A stretch of DNA of 25,538 nt from Anaerobacillus sp. (lineage in GTDB: Bacteria > Bacillota > Bacilli > Bacillales_H > Anaerobacillaceae), in contig SKOL01000343.1 of NCBI GenBank assembly GCA_007120055.1, positions 1 to 25,538 on the forward strand, given 5' to 3'. Of this stretch, positions 8,331 through 16,583 are shown in pieces; positions within the stretch are counted from its first letter, which is position 1; each line of letters opens with the position of its first letter. Below the pieces are notes generated by a model, which ran no database searches, was not told where the DNA came from, and was given only the letters and a program-made list of their open reading frames with translations. The position numbers were made by a program, and so were the translations under genes.

Positions 8331-8588
8331 GTGAAAATAACTTTGTACTCATTTTAAATAATATAAGAACATGATATGATGTATCTAAGTTAATAAAGAT
8401 TTTTCGACAAACTCATGTTTTAAATGTTGTCAAGTATCGAACGTGGTCGAATTTAAGAGGAAAACGTTAATTTTCTTTAAAAAACGTAGATTTTCAATAT
8501 TTTTTTAAAAAATAAAAAGGGATTAACGTCCCTTTGTCGAATTTGTTGTGTGGATATAAATATATATGAATGTCAGGGAGGAAGAATT
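8331..8588 (+). promoter_or_regulatory. spo0A control region with 0A-box-like sites
   Basis: This gap contains several matches to the Spo0A-P box TGTCGAA: an exact copy at 8535-8541, an exact copy on the other strand (TTCGACA, 8403-8409), and one-mismatch forms TATCGAA (8435-8441) and GGTCGAA (8445-8451). AGAGGAAAA at 8455-8463 fits a sigma-H -35, but I see no convincing -10. Two 15-bp near-identical units lie exactly 20 bp apart (8461-8475 and 8481-8495). A small hairpin, AAAGGGA/TCCCTTT, spans 8517-8535. Feedback by Spo0A-P on its own gene is known in B. subtilis, and the sites here fit that. Confidence 0.6.
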
Positions 8589-9386
8589 GTGCAGAAAATA
8601 AAAGTGTGTATCGCGGACGATAATCGTGAATTAGTAAATTTGCTTGAAGAGTATATTTCTAGTCAGGAGGAGATGGAAGTAGTTGGAGTAGCCCATAATG
8701 GCCAAGAATGTTTGGCTGTAGTTGAAGGGCAACAACCTGATGTTTTAATTTTAGATATTATTATGCCTCATCTAGATGGATTAGCAGTTTTAGAAAGAAT
8801 AAATCAACAAAGCTTAACGAAACGACCGAACATTATTATGTTGACCGCATTTGGTCAAGAAGACGTAACAAAAAAAGCAGTTGATTTAGGGGCATCATAT
8901 TATATTTTAAAGCCTTTTGATATGGAAACACTCATTAATAAAGTAAAAGAAGTAAGTGGTAAGGTAAAAACAGTTTCACAACAAAAAACATCGCATGGAA
9001 CGATGCAAGTGACAAGAAATGAAAATAAGCAATTTAATTTAGATGCAAGCATTACGAATATTATTCATGAAATCGGTGTCCCGGCTCATATAAAAGGTTA
9101 TATGTATTTACGTGAAGCGATTACGATGGTTTATAATGATATTGAACTCTTAGGTTCAATTACGAAAGTTTTATATCCAGACATCGCTAAAAAATTCAAC
9201 ACAACTTCTAGCCGTGTAGAGCGTGCGATTCGTCATGCGATTGAAGTGGCATGGAGCAGAGGCAACATTGAGTCTATCTCTAGTTTGTTTGGCTACACAG
9301 TTAGTCATACGAAAGCAAAACCAACGAATAGCGAATTTATCGCAATGGTGGCAGACAAATTAAGGATAGAGCATAAAGTAAGTTAA
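8589..9386 (+). CDS. spo0A: Stage 0 sporulation response regulator Spo0A
   Basis: Spo0A is the master regulator of sporulation, phosphorylated through the phosphorelay. The start is GTG 8589, with AGGGAGGA just upstream, giving 265 aa beginning [16 protein letters not shown] as in B. subtilis (which also uses GTG). The receiver domain has the acidic pair at Asp10-Asp11, the phospho-acceptor Asp56 in [12 protein letters not shown], and the conserved Lys in [11 protein letters not shown] short linker follows, then the C-terminal DNA-binding domain with the recognition helix near [17 protein letters not shown]. An in-frame start at 8550 would add 13 residues without family support. A terminator follows, so spo0A is probably a single-gene unit. 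Confidence 0.98.
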   Translation: MQKIKVCIADDNRELVNLLEEYISSQEEMEVVGVAHNGQECLAVVEGQQPDVLILDIIMPHLDGLAVLERINQQSLTKRPNIIMLTAFGQEDVTKKAVDLGASYYILKPFDMETLINKVKEVSGKVKTVSQQKTSHGTMQVTRNENKQFNLDASITNIIHEIGVPAHIKGYMYLREAITMVYNDIELLGSITKVLYPDIAKKFNTTSSRVERAIRHAIEVAWSRGNIESISSLFGYTVSHTKAKPTNSEFIAMVADKLRIEHKVS

Positions 9387-9427
9387 TCATTATTTGAATT
9401 TTAGTTAGGAAATTGCATAGCAATTAA

Positions 9428-9468
9428 AAAGTCGCAAGGCAAATTCATTTGTCTTGCGGCTTTATTTA
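9428..9468 (+). terminator. Terminator after spo0A
   Basis: The stem AAAGTCGCAAGGCAAA/TTTGTCTTGCGGCTTT (with one G-U pair) has a TTCA loop and a T-rich tail. Confidence 0.9.
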
Positions 9469-9483
9469 TTTGAAAAAAGGCGG

Positions 9484-9501
9484 TTGAGGAAAAATTCACA
9501 A
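9484..9501. promoter_or_regulatory. Rex-like operator, distal
   Basis: TTGAGGAAAAATTCACAA matches the Rex consensus TTGTGAA-N4-TTCACAA at 12 of 14 specified positions. It is the first of three palindromes in the pflB upstream region. Rex senses the NADH/NAD ratio and represses fermentation genes in Gram-positives. Assignment is by consensus only. Confidence 0.4.
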
Positions 9502-9538
9502 TATTCTTTAGTTTGTTAGTGTAGAATAACGGAAAACA

Positions 9539-9573
9539 GATATATAACAGAAATAACTTAGATATATAACAGA
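9539..9573 (+). repeat. Two 14-bp direct repeats, 21-bp period
   Basis: AGATATATAACAGA occurs at 9539-9552 and again at 9560-9573. The 21-bp spacing places both on the same face of the helix, as for tandem binding sites of a dimeric activator. No known regulator is recognised. Confidence 0.6.
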
Positions 9574-9623
9574 TAAACTTATGTGTGAAGTGCAGAAGTT
9601 GATATATATAAAATCATAAGTAT

Positions 9624-9668
9624 TGTCACGATTTTGACATATACAAAATGCGAAAAACGTTATATAAT
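9624..9668 (+). promoter_or_regulatory. Putative pflB promoter with activator palindrome
   Basis: The palindrome TGTCACGATTTTGACA (9624-9639, TGTCA-N6-TGACA) is centred about 42 to 44 bases ahead of the start expected from a perfect -10 TATAAT at 9663-9668. The -35 (TATACA) is weak. This is the geometry of a class II Crp/Fnr-type activated promoter, fitting anaerobic induction of pyruvate formate-lyase. The half-site differs from the B. subtilis Fnr half-site TGTGA by one base. Confidence 0.5.
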
Positions 9669-9804
9669 GAAGTCACAAAAGTTGATACAGTTTAATATTC
9701 GAGTTGAAACAGATATAAAAAGACTACTGTAGACAACTAAATAATATTTGTGAATTTTAAAAATGTATTAAAAATTTTAGTTATCTATTTTTTTTAGGTG
9801 TAAA

Positions 9805-9820
9805 TGTGAAAAAAATCACA
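9805..9820. promoter_or_regulatory. Perfect TGTGA-N6-TCACA palindrome (Fnr/Crp or Rex type)
   Basis: TGTGAAAAAAATCACA is a perfect match to the B. subtilis Fnr box pattern. Read as an 18-mer it matches the Rex pattern at 11 of 14 positions. It lies between the putative promoter and the pflB ribosome site, 32 bases ahead of the ATG. A repressor there would block transcription, so Rex-type repression is the more natural reading. Confidence 0.5.
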
Positions 9821-9852
9821 TTCACCAATGGAACAGAGAGGGAGATGAAGAG

Positions 9853-12102
9853 ATGGAAGCTTTAAAAGCGAGAAAAGAAGCTTGGGAAGGTTTTAACACG
9901 GGGGAATGGAACGAGAAAATTGATGTAAGAAATTTTATTAATAAAAACTGGGACCCGTATACTGGTGATGATACATTTTTAGCTGGTCCAACAGAAACGA
10001 CAAAAGAATTATGGGACCAAGTATTACAATTAATGAAGAAAGAAAGGGAGAATGGTGGGGTACTAGACGTAGATACAAAGACAATTTCGACAATTACTTC
10101 ACATGCACCGGGCTACATTGAAAAAGATAAAGAACAAATTGTAGGCTTACAAACAGATGCACCGTTAAAACGTTCAATTCAACCAACAGGTGGTATTCGT
10201 ATGATGGCTTCTGGTTGTGAAGCGTACGGTTTTAAATTAGATCCAGAAATCGAAAAAATTTATACTGATTATCGTAAAACGCATAACCAAGGGGTATTTG
10301 ATGCGTATACGAGCGAAATGCTTGCAGCGCGTAAAGCTGGTATTATTACTGGTCTTCCTGATGCATATGGTCGTGGAAGGATTATTGGGGATTATCGTCG
10401 TGTTGCACTGTACGGTGTAGATCGTTTAATTGAAGATAAAAAGCAAGTGAAGAAAAGTTTAGAAAAAGGTGCGATAACGGAAGAAGTGATTCGCGACCGT
10501 GAGGAAGTTTCTGAGCAAATTCGTTCACTTCAAGAATTAAAACAAATGGCTGCTTCTTACGGATATGATATTTCAGAGCCGGCAACAACGGCAAAGGAAG
10601 CATTTCAATGGTTATATTTCGGTTATTTAGCAGCGATTAAAGAACAAAATGGAGCAGCGATGAGTTTAGGTCGTGTATCAACGTTCTTAGACATTTATAT
10701 TGAACGAGATATAAAAACAGGTATTTTAACAGAGGAAGACGCGCAACAAATCGTTGACCATTTTGTTATGAAGCTTCGTTTAGTTAAATTCTTAAGAACG
10801 CCTGATTATGATGAGTTATTTAGTGGAGATCCAACTTGGGTTACAGAGTCAATTGGGGGCATGTCTTTAGACGGTCGTCCGTTAGTAACGAAAAACTCAT
10901 TCCGTTTCTTATACACTCTAGTGAACTTAGGGCCAGCTCCTGAGCCAAATTTAACCGTTCTATGGTCGACGGGTTTACCTGACGGGTTTAAAAAGTTCTG
11001 CTCGAAGATGTCAATTGAAACAAGTTCTATCCAATATGAGAATGACGATATCATGAGAAAAGATTATGGCGACGATTATGGAATTGCTTGTTGTGTATCA
11101 GCGATGCGTATCGGTAAGCAAATGCAATTCTTTGGAGCGCGTGCTAATTTAGCCAAAGCATTACTTTACACGATTAACGGTGGCGTCGATGAAAAATTAA
11201 AGATACAAGTAGGGCCTAAATTTGCGCCGATTACATCAGAGTACCTAGATTACGATGAAGTAGTCGAAAAATTTGAAGAGGTTCAAGATTGGTTAGCAGA
11301 ACTTTATATCAACTCTTTAAATGTTATTCACTTCATGCATGATAAGTATAGCTATGAAAGAATTGAAATGGCATTACATGATCAAGAAGTCCTTCGTACA
11401 ATGGCGTGTGGAATTGCAGGTTTATCGGTTGTTTCAGATGCACTAAGTGCGATTAAATATGCAAAAGTGAAAGTTATTCGTGATGAAGATGGTATTGCTA
11501 CAGATTTTGAAATCGAAGGAGATTTCCCGAAATACGGAAACGACGATGCTCGTGCAGATGAAATTGCATCTCATATCGTAACGAATTTTATGAATAAATT
11601 ACGTCAACATCCGACTTACCGTAACTCGTTACACACACAATCTGTGTTAACAATTACATCTAATGTTGTTTACGGTAAGAAAACCGGAAACACACCTGAT
11701 GGAAGAAAAGCGGGTGAGCCGTTCGCACCGGGGGCAAATCCGATGCACGGTCGTGATCAAAAAGGGGCATTAGCTTCATTAAATTCGATAGCGAAAATTC
11801 CTTATGAAGATTGTCAAGATGGTATTTCTTGCACATTTTCCATTGTGCCGAAAGCTTTAGGTAAAGATGAGGAGTCGCGTGTGAATAATTTATCGGCAAT
11901 TTTAGACGGTTATGCATCACAAACGGGTCACCACATTAATGTTAACGTATTTGATCGTGAACAGTTAATGGATGCAATGGAGCATCCGGAGAAATATCCA
12001 CAGTTAACGATTCGTGTGTCTGGCTATGCTGTTAACTTTATTAAATTAACGAGAGAACAGCAAATTGATGTCATTAACCGTACTTTCCACGAAAGTATGT
12101 GA
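9853..12102 (+). CDS. pflB: Formate C-acetyltransferase (pyruvate formate-lyase)
   Basis: PflB converts pyruvate and CoA to acetyl-CoA and formate under anaerobic conditions by a glycyl-radical mechanism in the cytosol. The 749-aa protein has the adjacent catalytic cysteines Cys413-Cys414 (IACCVSAM) in the PFL domain. The C-terminal glycyl-radical loop is RVSGYAVNF with Gly724. Both match functional enzymes rather than the diol-dehydratase or decarboxylase relatives. GAGAGGGAGATGAAG precedes ATG 9853. The activase gene starts 5 bases after the stop. The 390-base upstream region carries several palindromes that suggest redox control. Its presence indicates a facultative or fermentative lifestyle, because B. 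subtilis lacks the gene. Confidence 0.98.
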   Translation: MEALKARKEAWEGFNTGEWNEKIDVRNFINKNWDPYTGDDTFLAGPTETTKELWDQVLQLMKKERENGGVLDVDTKTISTITSHAPGYIEKDKEQIVGLQTDAPLKRSIQPTGGIRMMASGCEAYGFKLDPEIEKIYTDYRKTHNQGVFDAYTSEMLAARKAGIITGLPDAYGRGRIIGDYRRVALYGVDRLIEDKKQVKKSLEKGAITEEVIRDREEVSEQIRSLQELKQMAASYGYDISEPATTAKEAFQWLYFGYLAAIKEQNGAAMSLGRVSTFLDIYIERDIKTGILTEEDAQQIVDHFVMKLRLVKFLRTPDYDELFSGDPTWVTESIGGMSLDGRPLVTKNSFRFLYTLVNLGPAPEPNLTVLWSTGLPDGFKKFCSKMSIETSSIQYENDDIMRKDYGDDYGIACCVSAMRIGKQMQFFGARANLAKALLYTINGGVDEKLKIQVGPKFAPITSEYLDYDEVVEKFEEVQDWLAELYINSLNVIHFMHDKYSYERIEMALHDQEVLRTMACGIAGLSVVSDALSAIKYAKVKVIRDEDGIATDFEIEGDFPKYGNDDARADEIASHIVTNFMNKLRQHPTYRNSLHTQSVLTITSNVVYGKKTGNTPDGRKAGEPFAPGANPMHGRDQKGALASLNSIAKIPYEDCQDGISCTFSIVPKALGKDEESRVNNLSAILDGYASQTGHHINVNVFDREQLMDAMEHPEKYPQLTIRVSGYAVNFIKLTREQQIDVINRTFHESM

Positions 12103-12107
12103 TCTAA

Positions 12108-12845
12108 ATGAAAGGAAGAATCCATTCAATTGAATCTTGTGGTACTGTAGATGGTCCTGGTTTACGCTATATCGTATTTCTTCAAGGTTGTTCTTTGCGA
12201 TGTGCCTATTGTCATAATCCTGATACGTGGAAATTAAATGGCGGAAGTGAAATGAGTGTTGATGAGTTAATTGCTGAAGCAAAAGCTTACTTGCCGTATA
12301 TGCAATTTTCAAACGGTGGAGTGACATTGAGTGGTGGTGAACCGCTACTGCAACCTGATTTTGTACTTGAGTTTTTTAAAAAGTGTAAGGAAGTCGGGAT
12401 TCATACGACCATCGATACTTCTGGTTCTGTAAAACCTGTGAACCTTGATGAAATATTAGAGGTCACTGACCTTGTTCTTCTTGATGTGAAACATATAAAT
12501 GAAGAAAAGCATAAAGGGATTACGGGTATGTCTAACAGAAATACGTTAAACTTTGCGAAACTTCTTGACGAAAAGGGGATTCCGATGTGGGTCAGACATG
12601 TGCTTGTTCCTGGATTATCAGATGACCCAAAGGATTTGAATGAACTTGGTGACTTCATATCAACACTTTCAAACGTTGAAAAAGTTGAAGTTCTTCCTTA
12701 TCATAAAATGGGTGAGTATAAGTGGGAGCAGCTCGGTCTAGAAAATACATTAACTCACTTAGAGCCACCTAACCAAGAAAAAGTAGATTTAGCTTATAAT
12801 TTATTAACAAAATCATTAAATAAAAATAAACCTCAATTAGCGTAG
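12108..12845 (+). CDS. pflA: Pyruvate formate-lyase activating enzyme
   Basis: PflA is a radical SAM enzyme that installs the glycyl radical on PflB Gly724 using a [4Fe-4S] cluster and S-adenosylmethionine. The 245-aa length is typical. The cluster motif CxxxCxxC is GCSLRCAYCHNPDTW with Cys28, Cys32 and Cys35. SAM-site motifs follow: GGVTLSGGEP near residue 69 and TIDTSG near 100. There is only a poor ribosome site ahead of the ATG. With just 5 bases after pflB, translation is probably coupled. The gene ends inside an intrinsic terminator, closing a two-gene operon. Confidence 0.97.
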   Translation: MKGRIHSIESCGTVDGPGLRYIVFLQGCSLRCAYCHNPDTWKLNGGSEMSVDELIAEAKAYLPYMQFSNGGVTLSGGEPLLQPDFVLEFFKKCKEVGIHTTIDTSGSVKPVNLDEILEVTDLVLLDVKHINEEKHKGITGMSNRNTLNFAKLLDEKGIPMWVRHVLVPGLSDDPKDLNELGDFISTLSNVEKVEVLPYHKMGEYKWEQLGLENTLTHLEPPNQEKVDLAYNLLTKSLNKNKPQLA

Positions 12846-12868
12846 CTTATGGCTACGCTTTTTTTTGT
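12839..12868 (+). terminator. Terminator after pflA
   Basis: AGCGTAGC/GGCTACGCT hairpin with a short loop, then a run of T. The left arm includes the pflA stop codon. Confidence 0.9.
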
Positions 12869-12873
12869 ATGAA

Positions 12874-13005
12874 AAAAGGAGGGCGATTTTCCTGAACGAG
12901 CCTCTAAAACTCGGTAGAGGTTTACAGCGAAGAGAAGGAAATCGCCCTCCTTTTACATTTAAGATGGTGACGGAATATCGTCATAAGGGTTTTGTATGAA
13001 AAATA
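12874..13005. repeat. Third-type hairpin repeat with conserved loop, copy 2
   Basis: The core stem is AAAAGGAGGGCGATTT (12874-12889) with its perfect complement at 12939-12954. The loop, beginning GAGCCTCTAAAACTCGG, is nearly identical to that of the copy at 4381-4454. The stem arms differ from that copy but remain self-complementary. It is followed by AGATGGTGACGGAATATCG and GGGTTTTGTATGAAAA (about 12961-13001), the same module that precedes copy 1. It lies between the pflA terminator and the next operon. Confidence 0.7.
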
Positions 13006-13056
13006 AGGAAATGACTTATACTAAGTGTGGAATTTCGCTAATTGGAGTGAATGATT

Positions 13057-14187
13057 ATGGTATTTGTTGAAAAGATCAAAGGATACGCTTTTCAAGATGA
13101 GAAGACGAAAAAGCTCGTTGAACAATTACCTAAAAATAGTATAGCTGTATTAGTTCATCAAGATCTTGATATGGTAGCTGCTGAAATGTTAATTGAACGT
13201 GGTGTGAAGGCGGTCATAAACTTTAGAACATCGATGACTGGCTTATTTGTTCATAATGGTGTAGAAACACTTTTAAAAGCGAATATTTCTGTTTTTGATA
13301 TTGAAGATACTTTCTTTCGTTCCAATTTAAATGGTCAAAGGTTAATGATTAAAGATGAATGGTTATACCGCGATGTGAATGGCGCTTGGCAGCGATCGTG
13401 TAGATTAAAAAAATATACAATAAAAGAAGTAGAGCAATTGAAAAATAAAGCGAAATTTTATTTTCCTTCGCAATTTAAAGCTTTTGTTGGTAATTCGTTG
13501 TTTTATGGCAGAAAAGAGTTAGATGTTTTTGTCCGTGAAGTAGAGCAAATCCCTGTTTTACGACAATTTCGTGGCAAGGAAGTTTTGATCGTCGCAAGAG
13601 GGGCGAATTTTGAAGACGATTTACGAATAATGACGAATGTTGTGAAAAGAAGGGGTTTAATTACAGTAGCTGTCGATGGTGGGGCTGATGGGCTACTGAA
13701 GTTAGGGATAAAACCTGATTATATAATTGGAGATATGGATTCTGTTTCAGAGCGGGCGTTAAATTGTGGCGCTCAATTACTTGTGCATACGTATCGTAAC
13801 GGATGTGCACCTGGGGAAGGGCGTGTGAAGGCGCTAAAACTTCCGTATAAGCGTCTCGTATTTATAGGAACAAGCGAGGATGTAGCGATTATATTTGCTT
13901 ATTGTTCGGGGGCAAAAAAATTGTATACAGTCGGAACGAGACTTGGGATGAATGAATTTTTGGAAAAGGGAAGAGTTGGAATGGGGTCTAGTTTATTAAC
14001 TAGAATAAAAGTTGGGCATGCGTTAGTAGATTTAAAAGGTGTTCACACGTTGTTTGAGGTGGAGAAAAAGAATGTAACTAATAGTGTGACGCTCCTCCCT
14101 GCAATTGCAGTATTATTAATGTTTAGTTTTAGTCCTAAATTTGAACTTTTAGTTTCTTTAATGCTCCAATGGTGGGGTGGGAGGTAA
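13057..14187 (+). CDS. steA: SteA-like cytokinetic protein (thiamin-pyrophosphokinase-like fold)
   Basis: The protein resembles SteA, first described in Corynebacterium as a partner of the membrane protein SteB in cell division and septal wall remodelling. ATG 13057 is preferred because GGAG lies 9 bases upstream. ATG 13051 would be only 3 bases away. The 376-aa product has an N-terminal domain to about residue 165, a thiamin-pyrophosphokinase-like region with VAVDGGADGLLKLGIKPDYI and GDMDSVS (225-231), and a hydrophobic C-terminal segment (about 341-370) likely to anchor it to the membrane. It heads a tight four-gene operon, with the next ATG 7 bases after the stop. True thiamin pyrophosphokinase is unlikely given the extra domains. 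The division role in Bacilli is inference from homology. Confidence 0.8.
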   Translation: MVFVEKIKGYAFQDEKTKKLVEQLPKNSIAVLVHQDLDMVAAEMLIERGVKAVINFRTSMTGLFVHNGVETLLKANISVFDIEDTFFRSNLNGQRLMIKDEWLYRDVNGAWQRSCRLKKYTIKEVEQLKNKAKFYFPSQFKAFVGNSLFYGRKELDVFVREVEQIPVLRQFRGKEVLIVARGANFEDDLRIMTNVVKRRGLITVAVDGGADGLLKLGIKPDYIIGDMDSVSERALNCGAQLLVHTYRNGCAPGEGRVKALKLPYKRLVFIGTSEDVAIIFAYCSGAKKLYTVGTRLGMNEFLEKGRVGMGSSLLTRIKVGHALVDLKGVHTLFEVEKKNVTNSVTLLPAIAVLLMFSFSPKFELLVSLMLQWWGGR

Positions 14188-14193
14188 TAAGAT

Positions 14194-14652
14194 ATGAAAA
14201 ATATGAACGTGATCTATTTTTTGTCGATTATCTTTTATTTAGTAGTAGGAATAATCATTGGGATTGTTGTAGATAAAGATTGGTTAAGTGATGAGCAATT
14301 GCTCTATATACAAAAGTTGAAAGCGGAAAATGCTTTATTAGTGGAGGAAAATCAAACGTGGGCGCGGTATGTTGAAGATGAATTCAACGAAGTGAGAGTG
14401 TTTACGACTGCAGAAAAAGAACAGTTTCAACACTTAGATATGGTTTTAGCGAAAGTTGGTGTGACATTGGAAAGGTTTCCGGAAACGGCAGGGTTGTATA
14501 ATCAGCAGGGAATTATTATTACTTTAGGGGAAGAGCTAGAGGAAACATACGGACTCCCACAACTAAAGCTTGAAGATATTCCGAACCGTGAGTTGGATTT
14601 AAATATGATGTATATCTCATTATTAAGGATAAAAGAGGAGTTAATGAAATGA
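14194..14652 (+). CDS. SteB/MctB-like single-pass membrane protein
   Basis: The 152-aa protein has one N-terminal membrane helix (about residues 7-27). A coiled-coil-like segment follows (about 35-60, LYIQKLKAENALLVEENQ), then a small soluble domain that would lie outside the membrane. This layout, directly after steA, is that of SteB, annotated in databases as copper transporter or MctB-like protein. The copper label comes from mycobacterial MctB and is not supported by any metal motif here. GGGAGGT lies 8 bases before the ATG. Its last codon overlaps the start of the next gene (ATGA). SteB identity is inferred from topology and position. Confidence 0.65.
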   Translation: MKNMNVIYFLSIIFYLVVGIIIGIVVDKDWLSDEQLLYIQKLKAENALLVEENQTWARYVEDEFNEVRVFTTAEKEQFQHLDMVLAKVGVTLERFPETAGLYNQQGIIITLGEELEETYGLPQLKLEDIPNRELDLNMMYISLLRIKEELMK

Positions 14653-15323
14653 AACCTTCAATAAGCGTAGTAATTCCGGCTTACAATGAAGAAGAAACGA
14701 TAAAAAGAACTTTAGTAACTTTAAACCGGTGCTTATGGATCGATGAATTGATTGTGATTGATGATGGAAGTAGTGATGATACGTATATGATAGCAGAAAA
14801 ATACAGTGACGAAGTTATTCGGTTACCTGAGAATAGTGGAAAGGCGTTTGCTTTAAAAGAAGGTTGGAAAAAGGTAAGTGGAGAAATTGTTTTATCGCTT
14901 GATGCCGACTTAGGTATGACAGCGAGGGAAGGAGAGAAGTTGGTAGAAAGACTAATCTTTTCAGATCTTGATTGTGTTATTGCTAGACTTCCTCTTCAAA
15001 AAAAGAGCGGTTTTGGAATTATGAAACATCGAGCGCAAAAGTTGATTTTTTCACAAACTGGCAAGTGGTTTGAGGCTCCGTTGTCAGGTCAACGAGCATT
15101 TAGGAAAAAATGGGTACCGTTATTGTTAGAAAAGGATTATGTTGGTTTTGGTGTAGAAATGGCGATGACTGTAGATTTGATAAAATCTGGAGCGAGTGTT
15201 GAGGAAGAAGATGTTTGTTTTTTTCATAGGTCGACAGGAAAAGATATAAATGGTTTTTTTCACAGAGGGCGTCAGTGGGTAGATATGGAAAAAACATTAT
15301 GGAGAATGAGAGCGACATGGTAA
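14649..15323 (+). CDS. Family 2 glycosyltransferase (GT-A fold)
   Basis: The 224-aa protein begins SVVIPAYNEEETIKRTL, the nucleotide-sugar-binding start of GT2 enzymes. It continues with IDDGSSDDT and a DxD-type metal site, LSLDADLG (near residue 80). The acceptor-side region contains SGQRAFRK and the acidic GFGVEMAMTVD segment, as in polyprenyl-phosphate or dolichyl-phosphate sugar transferases. There are no membrane helices, so it is probably cytosolic or peripheral. GAGGAG lies 7 bases upstream, and the start overlaps the previous stop. The donor and acceptor cannot be read from sequence. Its neighbours suggest a lipid-linked sugar step. Confidence 0.88.
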   Translation: MKPSISVVIPAYNEEETIKRTLVTLNRCLWIDELIVIDDGSSDDTYMIAEKYSDEVIRLPENSGKAFALKEGWKKVSGEIVLSLDADLGMTAREGEKLVERLIFSDLDCVIARLPLQKKSGFGIMKHRAQKLIFSQTGKWFEAPLSGQRAFRKKWVPLLLEKDYVGFGVEMAMTVDLIKSGASVEEEDVCFFHRSTGKDINGFFHRGRQWVDMEKTLWRMRATW

Positions 15324-16108
15324 ATGTAATTGCTTTATTATCCCCTTTAATTTTATCACTGTTTTCGCAATTATATATAAGATTAGGATGTAAGGTGACG
15401 AATTATGTTGGTGAAGAAACTCCATATAGTTTAGGGGGGAGTATGTTTTTTTTCGTGTTTTACTATGTTTACATATTGAATTTAGATTTAGGGTTAGCTA
15501 CGATCTTTTATATCGTTGTATTGTGGTTGACTGGACTTATTGATGATCGATTCGGTACAAAATATCCGAAAGGTTTAAAAGGACACATTGATTTATTTAT
15601 TCGAAGTCGGAAAATATCGACCGGATTATTGAAGTTAGTAGGAACGTTTGTAGCGGCTTGTTTATTAGTTGTAGTCGATGTTCCTATGTTTCCTTTAGGT
15701 ATTCTAAATTTTATTGTAATATTTTCGTTGCTTATCCTAACTCCGCATGTTATGAATTTATTTGACACAAGACCTTTAAGGGTGTGGAAGATTGTATTTT
15801 TACATGGAGTTATGTTTTGGTCGTTATTGCTCCAAATGCCATTTCGTTTCATTGTGGGGCTATTGATTGTATTAATTACTTTTATTTATTTTGAGGCAAC
15901 TCGAAAAGCGATGCTAGGTGATAATGGCGCAACTTTATTAGGTGGAGTTGTAAGTTTGTTGATGATTTACCACTTAAGCTTGCCGATGCAGGCGATGATC
16001 TGTTTATTTTATTTATTTATTGTCTTAGTTACTGAAAAAATATCTTTGTCAAAATGGATTGAGGCAAGGCCAGTGTTAAAATGGATTGATCGTTGGGGTG
16101 TATCGTAG
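15317..16108 (+). CDS. MraY/WecA-like membrane glycosyl-phosphotransferase homologue
   Basis: ATG 15317 overlaps the glycosyltransferase stop by 7 bases, giving a 263-aa polytopic membrane protein with about eight hydrophobic segments. It carries reduced versions of motifs from the polyprenyl-phosphate HexNAc-1-phosphate transferase family: TPYSLGG (compare TPTxGG), GLIDDRFG, NLFDTRPLR, and LGDNGATLLGG. It is shorter than MraY or WecA, and the usual His-rich cytoplasmic loop is not visible, so catalysis with a standard UDP-sugar is uncertain. It could be a degenerate or specialised transferase working with the preceding GT2. A large hairpin follows the stop. An earlier in-frame ATG would overlap the GT2 gene more deeply and lacks support. 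Confidence 0.78.
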   Translation: MVNVIALLSPLILSLFSQLYIRLGCKVTNYVGEETPYSLGGSMFFFVFYYVYILNLDLGLATIFYIVVLWLTGLIDDRFGTKYPKGLKGHIDLFIRSRKISTGLLKLVGTFVAACLLVVVDVPMFPLGILNFIVIFSLLILTPHVMNLFDTRPLRVWKIVFLHGVMFWSLLLQMPFRFIVGLLIVLITFIYFEATRKAMLGDNGATLLGGVVSLLMIYHLSLPMQAMICLFYLFIVLVTEKISLSKWIEARPVLKWIDRWGVS

Positions 16109-16170
16109 AAGGAGGTGTCCTTTATTATAGTGTCTAACGTTTAGGCATTATAATAGGACCCCTCTTTTTG
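16109..16170. terminator. Bidirectional terminator hairpin between convergent genes
   Basis: AGGAGGTGTCCTTTATTATAG pairs imperfectly with CATTATAATAGGACCCCTCT and is followed by T on the plus strand. It sits between the plus-strand operon end and the minus-strand stop at 16179, so it may serve both. Confidence 0.75.
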
Positions 16171-16178
16171 TGTTTGGT

Positions 16179-16412
16179 TCATTTCTTGAAGCGTGGAGCA
16201 ACTTTGTTGTTTTTTCGATCGCGATGCAGAACGAAACCGGCGATAAATCCTACCCCTAAAATAAGGAGGGTAAGTCCGCTTATAAATTGAACCCATAATG
16301 CGGGGAAAGGGCTGTGTAAAATTTTGAAGAAGATATCCCTCATTAATTTGATCCCGTATCCTGCCATCACTCCAGGGATAACGAGGATCATTAGTGCGAT
16401 AAACCTTTGCAT
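16179..16412 (-). CDS. yqzF: DUF2627 small membrane protein (YqzF-like)
   Basis: ATG at 16412 gives 77 aa. It is preferred over a TTG six codons upstream because AAAGAGGT lies 7 to 8 bases ahead of the ATG and overlaps the codons after that TTG. The protein has two hydrophobic segments (about residues 5-22 and 35-60), a basic tail and no other motif. DUF2627 (B. subtilis YqzF) is found next to the bkd regulator in many Bacilli, as here. Function is unknown. It is convergent with the four-gene operon and divergent from bkdR. Confidence 0.82.
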   Translation of the reverse strand: MQRFIALMILVIPGVMAGYGIKLMRDIFFKILHSPFPALWVQFISGLTLLILGVGFIAGFVLHRDRKNNKVAPRFKK

Positions 16413-16485
16413 AGTGTATACCTCTTTCAAGAAATTAATAAATACATTTTACCTAATTATAATGACGTTGTCCAAAAGAGTAATT

Positions 16486-16515
16486 TTGTTTCTTTTCATT
16501 ATTTTAGTGTATAGT
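16486..16515 (+). promoter_or_regulatory. Possible sigma-A promoter for bkdR
   Basis: TTGTTT (16486-16491) and TATAGT (16510-16515) with an 18-base spacer lie 68 bases ahead of the bkdR start, in the only gap available. The match is moderate and the region AT-rich. Confidence 0.35.
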
Positions 16516-16583
16516 TATTGTGTGAGTGAATTACAAATGCAATGCTCTAAAAATAATCTGTTATACACAAAAGGGTGTCTGAA

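Noticed and set aside
14194..14652. Copper transporter function for the MctB/SteB-like gene
   Set aside because: It has a single membrane helix and no Cys, His or Met-rich metal motif. The label would come only from database naming.
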